Assembly: GCA_965247175.1 (NCBI GenBank)
Contig: OZ252006.1
Location: forward strand, 2,046,001 to 2,110,000
DNA from: JANQMX01 sp965247175
GTDB taxonomy: Bacteria > Pseudomonadota > Alphaproteobacteria > Kiloniellales > DSM-21159
Direction: 5' to 3'
Length of the DNA: 64,000 nt
Position 1 is the stretch's first letter. Each line of letters opens with the position of its first letter. A program made the position numbers and the translations under genes. Under the pieces are notes generated by a model. The model saw nothing but the letters and a program-made list of their open reading frames with translations. It was not told the DNA's origin and searched no databases. Below, piece by piece: positions 44,142 through 51,919 of the stretch.

Positions 44142-46920
44142 CGGTTCGACGGTCATGAAGACAGTCAAGTTCACGCTGGATGGGCGAGAGATCGAAGCCT
44201 TCCAAGGCGAGACGATATGGCAAGCCGCCCAGCGCCACGGGACCAGCATCCCCCACCTCTGCTACGCGCCGGAGCCCGGTTATCGCGCCGATGGAAACTG
44301 CCGCGCCTGCATGGTCGAGGTTGAGGGAGAGCGGGTGCTCGCCGCTTCCTGCATCCGCTTGCCGCAGGACGGCATGGTCGTGAAGAGCGCCAGCGAGCGC
44401 GCCGAGAAGGCGCGCGAGATGGTCTTCGAGCTGCTGGTGGCGGACCAGCCGAAACGCGACGTGGCCCACGATCCGGAGAGCAAGTTCTGGACTTGGGCCA
44501 GCGATATGGGCGTCACCGAGAGCCGCTTTCCGGCGCGCGAGAGCTGGCAACCCGACATCAGTCACCCGGCCATGGCGGTCAACCTGGACGCCTGCATCAA
44601 CTGCACACTTTGTGTCCGGGCCTGCCGCGAGGTCCAGGTCAACGATGTGATCGGCATGGCCTACCGCGGCCATGGCTCCAAAGTCGTCTTCGACTTCGAC
44701 GACCCGATGGGCGACTCGACCTGCGTGGCCTGTGGCGAGTGTGTCCAGGCCTGCCCCACCGGGGCCCTGATGGAAGCCAACCTCCTGGACCAGGACGGCG
44801 TCCGCAGCGAGTTCGCCGACCGCACGGTGGACAGCCTCTGTCCCTATTGCGGCGTCGGCTGCCAAACCACTGTCCACGTCAAGGACGACAAGATCCTCTA
44901 CGTCGACGGCCGTGACGGGCCGGCTAACCACCAGCGGCTCTGCGTCAAGGGGCGCTTCGGTTGGGACTACATCTACAGCCCGCAGCGGCTTACCAAGCCG
45001 ATGATCCGCCGCGACGACGCCCCCAAGCACGGCGACATTCAGGTCGACCCGGCCAATCCCTGGACCCACTTCCGCGAAGCGAGCTGGGAGGAAGCTCTGG
45101 AGAAAGCGGCAGGCGGCCTGCGCAAAGTGCTGGAACGCGACGGCTCGCCCGCGCTTGCCGGTTTCGGCTCGGCCAAGGGCTCCAATGAAGAGGCCTACCT
45201 CTTCCAAAAGCTGGTACGTCTCGGCTTCGGTACCAACAACGTCGATCACTGCACGCGGCTGTGCCACGCGTCCTCCGTCGCCGGTCTCATGGAAGGCATC
45301 GGCTCGGGCGCCGTCACCGCCCCCTTCACGGCGGCGAAAGACAGCGACTGCATCATCGTGATCGGTGCTCGGCCGGGACAGAACCACCCGGTGGCCGCGA
45401 CCTTCCTCAAGCACGCGGCCACCCACAACGCCAAGCTGATCGTGATGGACCCGCGCAAGCAGCAGCTCTCGCGCCACGCCCATCGCCATCTGCAGTTCAA
45501 GCCGGGCCAGGACGTGGCGCTGCTCAACGCCATGCTGCACACGATCATCGAGGAAGGCTTGACGGACGAGCAGTACGTGCAGGCCCACACCTCCGGCTTC
45601 GAGGAGCTGAAGGAAGGCGTCAAAGGCTTCTCGCCCGAGGCCATGGAAGAGGTCTGCGGCATCGATGCGGGGACCATTCGCGAGGTGGCGCGGCTCTACG
45701 CTAAAAGCGAGCGGTCCATCATTTTCTGGGGCATGGGAATCTCCCAGCACGTCCACGGCACCGACAACACGCGCTGTCTGATCGCGCTCGCTCTGATCAC
45801 CGGGCAGATCGGCCGCCCGGGCACTGGGCTGCATCCCCTGCGCGGGCAGAACAATGTGCAGGGCGCCTCCGACGCCGGCCTCATCCCCATGGTCTATCCG
45901 GACTACCGCTCGGTCGCCAAACCCGAGATTCGCACTCAGTTCGAGGAGTTCTGGGGCCGCAGTCTCGACCCGACTCCTGGGCTGACGGTGGTGGAAATCG
46001 TCGACGCCATCCATGCCGACCAGATCAAGGCCATGTACATCATGGGCGAGAATCCGGCGATGTCCGACCCGGATCAGCACCATGCCCGTAGCGCTTTGGC
46101 GAAGCTTGAGCACTTGGTCGTGCAGGATATCTTCCTGACCGAGACGGCATGGCATGCCGACGTCATCCTCCCGGCCTCGGCGCACGCTGAGAAGTGGGGC
46201 AGCTTCACCAACACCAACCGCGAGGTCCAGATCGCCCGTCCGGTTGCCGACCCGCCGGGTGAAGCGCGCCAGGACCTGGAGCTTATCCAAGAGATTGCCA
46301 AGCGCCTCGGCCTCGACTGGAACTACACCCACGCCAAGGACGTCTTCGCCGAAATGGCGCAGATCATGCCGTCCCTCAACAACATCAGCTGGGAGCGGCT
46401 GGAACGTGAAGACGCGGTGACCTATCCAGCCGAGGCGCCGGACAAGCCGGGCACCGAGATCATGTTCGCCGAAGGCTTCCCGACCGCAGACGGGCGCGGG
46501 CGTCTGGTCCCGGCCAACTTGCTGCCGCCCGACGAAGTTCCAGACGAGGCCTATCCCATGGTGCTGACCACGGGCCGCCTGCTGGAGCACTGGCACACCG
46601 GCGCCATGACCCGACGGGCCAAGGTGCTCGATGACTTGGAGCCGGAGGCGATCGCCTGTCTCAATCCCAAGCAGATCCGATCGCTTGGCATGCAGAGTGG
46701 CGAGATGGTGCGCATCAGCACCCGCCGCGGCGTCATCGAGCTGGTGCTGCGCGCGGACCGCGATGTTCCAGAGGGAATGATCTTCATCCCCTTCTGCTTC
46801 AACGAAGCGGCTGCTAATGTGCTGACGAACCCGCAGCTCGACCCTTATGGCAAGATTCCCGAATTCAAATTCTGCGCCGCGCGCATCGAGTCCACCGAGG
46901 GGGCCATCGCCGCCGAATGA
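44134..46920 (+). CDS. fdsA: NAD-dependent formate dehydrogenase, molybdopterin large subunit
   Basis: 928-residue cytoplasmic enzyme. Electron path in order: [2Fe-2S] cysteines C43, C56, C59, C73; two ferredoxin [4Fe-4S] sets (C154-C164 and C197-C207); the FDH [4Fe-4S] set C236, C239, C243, C270; and the Mo/W ligand C377 in VDHCTRLCHASS. The active-site residue is Cys, not Sec. FdsA/FdhF-type catalysis: formate to CO2 with bis-MGD. It pairs with the fused subunit at 42280. No fdhD or fdsC chaperone is in the window; mobA at 60438 could supply MGD. The downstream ankyrin gene starts 4 bp after its stop. Confidence 0.94.
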   Translation: MPDGSTVMKTVKFTLDGREIEAFQGETIWQAAQRHGTSIPHLCYAPEPGYRADGNCRACMVEVEGERVLAASCIRLPQDGMVVKSASERAEKAREMVFELLVADQPKRDVAHDPESKFWTWASDMGVTESRFPARESWQPDISHPAMAVNLDACINCTLCVRACREVQVNDVIGMAYRGHGSKVVFDFDDPMGDSTCVACGECVQACPTGALMEANLLDQDGVRSEFADRTVDSLCPYCGVGCQTTVHVKDDKILYVDGRDGPANHQRLCVKGRFGWDYIYSPQRLTKPMIRRDDAPKHGDIQVDPANPWTHFREASWEEALEKAAGGLRKVLERDGSPALAGFGSAKGSNEEAYLFQKLVRLGFGTNNVDHCTRLCHASSVAGLMEGIGSGAVTAPFTAAKDSDCIIVIGARPGQNHPVAATFLKHAATHNAKLIVMDPRKQQLSRHAHRHLQFKPGQDVALLNAMLHTIIEEGLTDEQYVQAHTSGFEELKEGVKGFSPEAMEEVCGIDAGTIREVARLYAKSERSIIFWGMGISQHVHGTDNTRCLIALALITGQIGRPGTGLHPLRGQNNVQGASDAGLIPMVYPDYRSVAKPEIRTQFEEFWGRSLDPTPGLTVVEIVDAIHADQIKAMYIMGENPAMSDPDQHHARSALAKLEHLVVQDIFLTETAWHADVILPASAHAEKWGSFTNTNREVQIARPVADPPGEARQDLELIQEIAKRLGLDWNYTHAKDVFAEMAQIMPSLNNISWERLEREDAVTYPAEAPDKPGTEIMFAEGFPTADGRGRLVPANLLPPDEVPDEAYPMVLTTGRLLEHWHTGAMTRRAKVLDDLEPEAIACLNPKQIRSLGMQSGEMVRISTRRGVIELVLRADRDVPEGMIFIPFCFNEAAANVLTNPQLDPYGKIPEFKFCAARIESTEGAIAAE

Positions 46921-46924
46921 GCAG

Positions 46925-48133
46925 GTGATCGTTCTTTCAGCCCGTATCGCTCCGCACGCTTGGCAGGTTCTCGCCCTCGCGCTGACCTTTCTGCTTCTTG
47001 CTGAGCGTTTGGCTTGGTCGCAGCAAGCCGACGGCTTGAGCGCGGCCAGCCAGCTTCTCCATCAGGCGGCCATTCACGGTGACGCCGACATGGCCGCCTT
47101 CGCCATCGAGCGCGGCGCCGACATGGAAGCGCGCAACGAACTGGGCAACACGGCCCTGCAGGTCAGTGCCATGTACGGCAGCGGGGACGTTGCCCGCACC
47201 CTGCTCGAAGCCGGGGCGGACGTCACAGCGGCCACCACCGACGACCGCTGGACCGCGCTGCACTACGCTGCCTACGAGGGGCATAGCGAGGTCGCGCGCG
47301 CGCTGATCGCCTTCGACGCCCCCTTGGAGCTGCGGGAAACGGACCACGGCAACACACCCCTGTTGATCGCCGCCCGGCGCGGCAATCGTGCCGTGCTCGT
47401 CGCCCTGCTCGACGCTGGCGCCAACATCGAGGCGCGCGACGGCAGCGACGGCAACACGGCCCTGATCAACGCCGCCTTCAGCCCCATGGCCGCCTCGGTG
47501 CTGGCCGAGCTGGTGGCCCGCGGTGCGGCCGTCGATGCGCAGGCCGCCGACGGCATCACACCGCTCATGGCGGCCGTGCAGAGCGGAAATCAGGCCGGCA
47601 TCGATCTGCTGCTGGGTGCCGGCGCCCAGGCCGACCAGATCGATGAGCGCGGCCATTCAGCGCTGCACCGTGCAGCCGAGCGCGGCGAGACAGCACTCGC
47701 TCTTCGGTTACTGGACGCCGGCGCTATGCTGGATCAACGCGGTACCGACGGGACGACTCCGTTGGTCGCCGCGCTCTCCGCAGCCCATATCGACACGCTC
47801 ATCGCTTTGATCGAGCGGGGCGCAGACCCGATGCAGGCTGGCCCGCGCGACGAGCCGCCGCTTCATCTCGCTGCGCGCTACGGCAATCCTTCGGCCGTCG
47901 CCGTGCTGCTAGAGGCAGGCGCTGACCCCAATGCTCAGGACCCGGTCAAGGGCAACACGGCCCTGATGCTGGCCGCCAACGTCGGCAGCATCAGCAGCGT
48001 GCGCCTGCTCATCGAATCCGGCGCCGATGTAACACTGGAGGCAAACGACGGATGGACGGCACTCGAAGCTGCCGAGATGATCGGCGCCGACGAGACAGCC
48101 GCGCTCCTCCGCGAGGCTGGCGCGGAGCGCTGA
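46925..48133 (+). CDS. Exported ankyrin-repeat protein
   Basis: 402 residues from GTG 46925, 4 bp after the formate dehydrogenase stop; the open frame reaches back to 46847 but inside that gene. The N-terminus is a signal peptide (VLALALTFLLLAERLAWS). The rest is about eleven ankyrin repeats (for example RWTALHYAAYEGHSEVARALI and EPPLHLAARYGNPSAVAVLL). An extracytoplasmic scaffold following a cytoplasmic enzyme is unexpected; it may serve the periplasmic formate dehydrogenase encoded opposite. Confidence 0.85.
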   Translation: MIVLSARIAPHAWQVLALALTFLLLAERLAWSQQADGLSAASQLLHQAAIHGDADMAAFAIERGADMEARNELGNTALQVSAMYGSGDVARTLLEAGADVTAATTDDRWTALHYAAYEGHSEVARALIAFDAPLELRETDHGNTPLLIAARRGNRAVLVALLDAGANIEARDGSDGNTALINAAFSPMAASVLAELVARGAAVDAQAADGITPLMAAVQSGNQAGIDLLLGAGAQADQIDERGHSALHRAAERGETALALRLLDAGAMLDQRGTDGTTPLVAALSAAHIDTLIALIERGADPMQAGPRDEPPLHLAARYGNPSAVAVLLEAGADPNAQDPVKGNTALMLAANVGSISSVRLLIESGADVTLEANDGWTALEAAEMIGADETAALLREAGAER

Positions 48134-48143
48134 GCAGAACGCG

Positions 48144-48266
48144 CTAGAGGCGCACGTTGGGCGACGAGAAGACTGTGCTGCTGTCCATGCCCAACGACTG
48201 AAGCACTATGGCGGCGGCGATGGCGAGCACCACCGCTGCGCAGGTTCCAGCAATAAAGGACGTCAT
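48144..48266 (-). CDS. Small single-span membrane protein (40 residues)
   Basis: ATG 48266 with a GGGAGAGAG-type ribosome site just upstream; the frame is longer (to 48362) but the upstream part is not supported. It has one hydrophobic span (FIAGTCAAVVLAIAAAIVL) and ends in SSPNVRL. I recall small proteins with similar ...NVRL ends near oxidoreductase genes in alphaproteobacteria, but have no named family. It is last in the periplasmic formate dehydrogenase unit and may be a membrane accessory subunit. Confidence 0.6.
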   Translation of the reverse strand: MTSFIAGTCAAVVLAIAAAIVLQSLGMDSSTVFSSPNVRL

Positions 48267-48363
48267 AGCTTCACTCTCTCCCTTGCCACGGCCGTTTCTG
48301 CCGTTTGCTTCGTTGCTCCAAATATGGCGACACAGGCGCCGCCGTGCAATTCGCAGCGCCACA

Positions 48364-49719
48364 TCATTCGGCCGTCCCCGTTGTGCGCTCCAGATAGTCC
48401 ATCAGCGCCGCACGGTCCGCTGCGTTGGGAATGCGCTGGATTGGCATCTTGGTGCCGGGTGTCATGATGTCGGGACCGACTTCGAAGAGCTCGGCCACGG
48501 TCTCTGCCGTCCAGATGATGTCGCTATCGGCCAAGGCATCGGAGTACTTGTAGCCCTCCACGGTCCCGGCTCGGCGGCCGAAGATGCCATAGAGGGTCGG
48601 CCCGGCGCGCCGGCTGACGCCTGGACGCAGTTCGTGGCAGACCTGGCACTTCTTGAAGACCTGGGCGCCGCGGTCTTCCTCCCCCGCAAGATCGCCGATC
48701 GGACGCGTGCCGGCCGTGACGCTGACACCGAGCTCCTCGCCGCTCTCCAGGTCCCAGATACGGACGACCTCGTCTGAGCCGGCCGACAGCAGGCGCTGCC
48801 CGTCGGGATGGAAGGCCAAGGACCAGACCGGCGCCAGATGGCCGATGAAACTGCGTAGCTTACGGAGGCTGTTGAGGTCCCAAAGGTGGATGATGCGGTC
48901 GGCACCGGCGGACGCGGCATAGCGACCGTCCGGCGAGACCGCGACAGTGAAGACCGGATTGTCGTGCTCACCCAAAAGCCGAGACTCGGATGGACGATCA
49001 AGGGGCCAGACACGCACGGTTGAGTCGCCGCTACCTGAAACCAGCGTCTCCCCGTCTGGCGTGACGGCGAGCGAAGTAATGCCGACCTCGTGACCCTCGA
49101 ACGCAGTGAGCAGGCGCTCCTCCGGCCAATCCCAGAGGCGCAGTCGGAGATCATAGCTGCCGGACACGAGATGTGCGCCGTTGCCGGGCAGGAAGGCCAA
49201 GGAATTCACGTTGTTCTCGTGACCTTCCAAAACCGCCCGCTCTTCTCGGGCCTCCAAATCCCAAACGCGCACCGTGCGATCCCAGCCAGCGGTGGCCGCA
49301 TAGCGACCGTCGGCTGAAACGGCGACCGCCTGAACCTTACCTTGGTGCCCGCGGAAGGTGTGCAGCAACTCCCCCTCGGTGAGCGACCAGAGGCGCAGAG
49401 TGCCATCGTCGCTAACCGACAGACCTTTAGCATCGCCCGGCAGGAAGGCGACCGCATTGACTGAGGCCTCGTGCGCATCGAGCACGAAACGTGCGGTCTG
49501 GGCCTCCAGGTCCCAAAGGATGACCGTGTAGTCGAAGGAGCCGGTCAGGGCTTGCCTGCCATCGCCGGAGACGGCGACGCCCTTTACGAAGCCGCCGTGA
49601 CCCGACAGCTCGGCGCGCGGCTGGAGCGGCGCGGCAAGCCACACGAGAGCCATGAGGAAAGCCGCCAACCAGCCTAGAGCCGAGACTCGCATGTGGAAGG
49701 CTGAACGGTCCACCATCAT
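48364..49719 (-). CDS. WD40 repeat protein fused to a c-type cytochrome
   Basis: 451 residues. A signal-like segment (LGWLAAFLMALVWLAAPLQP) is followed by about seven WD40 blades (GHGGFVKGVAVSGDGRQALTG, ..., SAGSDEVVRIWDLES) and a C-terminal class I cytochrome c with CQVCH haem attachment and a likely Met ligand in TKMPIQR. The propeller and the haem domain are in one chain, presumably periplasmic. It lies 22 bp after the cytochrome b subunit, so it may deliver formate electrons to another carrier. No named family recognised. Confidence 0.88.
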   Translation of the reverse strand: MMVDRSAFHMRVSALGWLAAFLMALVWLAAPLQPRAELSGHGGFVKGVAVSGDGRQALTGSFDYTVILWDLEAQTARFVLDAHEASVNAVAFLPGDAKGLSVSDDGTLRLWSLTEGELLHTFRGHQGKVQAVAVSADGRYAATAGWDRTVRVWDLEAREERAVLEGHENNVNSLAFLPGNGAHLVSGSYDLRLRLWDWPEERLLTAFEGHEVGITSLAVTPDGETLVSGSGDSTVRVWPLDRPSESRLLGEHDNPVFTVAVSPDGRYAASAGADRIIHLWDLNSLRKLRSFIGHLAPVWSLAFHPDGQRLLSAGSDEVVRIWDLESGEELGVSVTAGTRPIGDLAGEEDRGAQVFKKCQVCHELRPGVSRRAGPTLYGIFGRRAGTVEGYKYSDALADSDIIWTAETVAELFEVGPDIMTPGTKMPIQRIPNAADRAALMDYLERTTGTAE

Positions 49720-49740
49720 CGGAAGGCTAGCAGGTTATCG

Positions 49741-50853
49741 CTACTCCGCTGGCTGGGCCTGAGTCGGGCCGCGACCGGTCTCGGCCTCCACTTCCTTGAC
49801 CCAAAGATCATGGTGTTCGCGGGCCCAGTTGATGTCCACCTGACCGGAGCCCATGGCATCGATCGCGCCCTCCATGCCAACGGACCCGATGTAGATGTGC
49901 GCCAGAACGATGGCGATCATCACGATCGAGACGACGGCATGCCACATGGTGCTGAGCTGCATCTCCATCATCGGCGTGACGCTGGCCGGATCTGGGACGT
50001 TGAGGCCGATGCTCTGCAGCACCCCAAAGGTCTTGGCCCAGGGGTCGATCTGGAAGGGGAAGAGCAAGGCAACGCCCGATAGAGACAGGCTGAAGCCGCC
50101 CAGCACAACCGTCCAGAAGATCAGCTTCTGACCCGCATTGAACTTGCGCGAGGGCGGATGCACACCCTTGGAAAAGAGGCCGCCTGCCTTCGAGAGCCAG
50201 ATGAGATCGTACTTGTTGGGGATGTTGTGCCGCACCCAGAGGATGAACATCAGCGCAATACCCAGCATGAAGGGGAAGGCGAGGAAATTATGGGCGTATT
50301 TGCCCCACATGGAGAGGGTCGCAAAGATCTCCTTCCCGAGGACGGGCATGAGGACATACTTGCCCCACAGGATGTTCATGCCGGTGATGGCCAGGATGAT
50401 GAAGGAAACGGCCACCATCCAGTGGAGCGAGCGCTCGAACAATCCGAAGCGTTCGATGGTTTGGCCTGAGAGCCCATGCTCGACGCGGATCTTTCCGCGG
50501 AGGAGATAAAAGATCACCAGAAGCCCAACCATGCCCAAGACGACAATGGCGCCGTAAAAGACCAACGGCCCGTTCCGAATCAGGCGCCAGAGCTCGCCTT
50601 CCGACTGGACCATGATGGCGGACTGCGCATCGGGAATGGAGACGCCGAAGCGGTCGCCTTGGCGAATGGCTCGCCACATCTCCGAGTCGCTGCTGTTGCC
50701 GAGCGAGCCACCGGGCACGTTGCCTGCGACCGGTCCGCCCTCTCCCTCAATCGCCTGCGACGCCTGCTGCGCCAGTGCGGGTTCGAGCGCGGGTGCCGCG
50801 CCGAAGAGGACGAACAGAACGGTCAAGCAGCTCAGCAGCTTTAGACCTCTCAT
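49741..50853 (-). CDS. fdhC: Formate dehydrogenase cytochrome b subunit (gamma)
   Basis: 370 residues from ATG 50853, with GGGAGG 7 bp upstream (a longer frame starts at 50901). It begins with a cleavable signal-like segment (LTVLFVLFGAAPALEPALAQ), and a soluble stretch precedes the helices. Five or so transmembrane segments follow, for example GAIVVLGMVGLLVIFYLLRG and HWMVAVSFIILAITGMNIL, with histidines for two b haems as in FdnI/FdoI. It anchors FdhAB and passes electrons to quinone, or to the cytochrome c protein encoded next. It is in the minus-strand FdhABC operon. Confidence 0.9.
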   Translation of the reverse strand: MRGLKLLSCLTVLFVLFGAAPALEPALAQQASQAIEGEGGPVAGNVPGGSLGNSSDSEMWRAIRQGDRFGVSIPDAQSAIMVQSEGELWRLIRNGPLVFYGAIVVLGMVGLLVIFYLLRGKIRVEHGLSGQTIERFGLFERSLHWMVAVSFIILAITGMNILWGKYVLMPVLGKEIFATLSMWGKYAHNFLAFPFMLGIALMFILWVRHNIPNKYDLIWLSKAGGLFSKGVHPPSRKFNAGQKLIFWTVVLGGFSLSLSGVALLFPFQIDPWAKTFGVLQSIGLNVPDPASVTPMMEMQLSTMWHAVVSIVMIAIVLAHIYIGSVGMEGAIDAMGSGQVDINWAREHHDLWVKEVEAETGRGPTQAQPAE

Positions 50854-50938
50854 GGCGGACCTCCCAATCTCTTTGCTCACCGTGAAGTGGTTATTATGCA
50901 AGCCTTGGCCATAAACCGGCTTTGTTGGCTTTGTTGGC

Positions 50939-51142
50939 TCAGTTGAAGCTCTGCAGCAGAGTCCGGTTGCGCAGCTCGTTGATCTGCTCTTCCGTCAGAG
51001 CGGTGTCTTCAGGCCCTGCGTAGACGCCCTTCTCAGGTATCAGGCTCTGCTGCTGTTCCTCGCCGTTCTCGCCGCAGGCGCCGAGCGCGAGAAGGCCGGA
51101 GAGAAAGAGAAGTGGCACCAATCTACGGCTCAGGGATCTCAT
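50939..51142 (-). CDS. Small lipoprotein of the formate dehydrogenase operon
   Basis: 67 residues. The lipobox LGAC (Cys23) follows a signal segment (LVPLLFLSGLLALGAC); the mature part is a short acidic, Gln/Glu-rich peptide. It is between the iron-sulfur and cytochrome b genes, with spacings of 151 and 85 bp, so co-transcription is likely. It might tether or assemble the periplasmic complex. No named family. Confidence 0.7.
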   Translation of the reverse strand: MRSLSRRLVPLLFLSGLLALGACGENGEEQQQSLIPEKGVYAGPEDTALTEEQINELRNRTLLQSFN

Positions 51143-51293
51143 CGTCTCGGTCTGCCTTTCCTATGCCGATCACCGGCAAGTTGGCCGAGATGACCCGCAA
51201 TTTTTTTTCTTATCCGTTTCAGTCGGTAAGGGGTGGCGAGTCATCGCCACCCCCAACCTTAGCACATACAGGCATCCAAACGCGTTGCCGCGC

Positions 51294-51896
51294 TTAGGAG
51301 CCGCCTGACTTCTGCTCGTAGGCCGTTCCCCAGCCCCAGGCGCCGCTACCGAAGCCACGCGCCACGACGCGCTCCCGGTAGATGTCCGACACCATGTCGC
51401 CGTCACCGGCGAGCAGGGCTTTGGTCGAGCACATCTCCGCACAAAGCGGCAGCTTGCCCTCGGCCAAACGGTTGGCCCCGTACTTCTGATACTCCGCCGA
51501 GGAGAAATTCTCCTCGGGGCCGCCAGCGCAGAAAGTGCACTTGTCCATCTTTCCGCGGCTGCCGAAGTTACCTGCCTGCGGATACTGCGGCGCGCCAAAA
51601 GGACAGGCGTAGAAGCAGTAGCCGCAACCGATGCAGAGGTCCTTCGAGTGAAGGATGACGCCTTCTTCCGTCTCGTAGAAGCAATCGACCGGGCAGACCG
51701 CCATGCACGGCGCATCAGAGCAGTGCATGCAGGCAACCGAGATCGAACGCTCCCCAGGCTTGCCGTCATTGATGGTGACGACACGCCGACGGTTCACGCC
51801 CCAAGGCACCTCGTTCTCGTTTTTGCAGGCCGTGACGCAGGCGTTGCATTCGATGCAACGCTCAGCATCACAGAGGAATTTCATGCGAGCACCCAT
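51294..51896 (-). CDS. fdhB: Formate dehydrogenase iron-sulfur subunit (beta)
   Basis: 200-residue ferredoxin-type protein with four [4Fe-4S] motifs: CIECNACVTAC at the start, CMHCSDAPCMAVCP, CIGCGYCFYACPFG, and a further Cys-rich region (CTFCAGG...LCAEMC). It carries electrons from FdhA to the cytochrome b subunit. The ATG at 51896 has GGAGGAG upstream; a second ATG at 51884 is less favoured. It starts 23 bp after fdhA and has no signal, so it travels with FdhA by hitch-hiking on its Tat signal. Confidence 0.93.
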   Translation of the reverse strand: MGARMKFLCDAERCIECNACVTACKNENEVPWGVNRRRVVTINDGKPGERSISVACMHCSDAPCMAVCPVDCFYETEEGVILHSKDLCIGCGYCFYACPFGAPQYPQAGNFGSRGKMDKCTFCAGGPEENFSSAEYQKYGANRLAEGKLPLCAEMCSTKALLAGDGDMVSDIYRERVVARGFGSGAWGWGTAYEQKSGGS

Positions 51897-51919
51897 GATT
51901 CTTTACTCCTCCGTAGACC

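Noticed and set aside
44086..46596. 836-codon open frame on the minus strand
   Set aside because: Fully antisense to the NAD-linked formate dehydrogenase large subunit, whose cluster motifs are unmistakable; composition is typical of GC-rich shadow frames.
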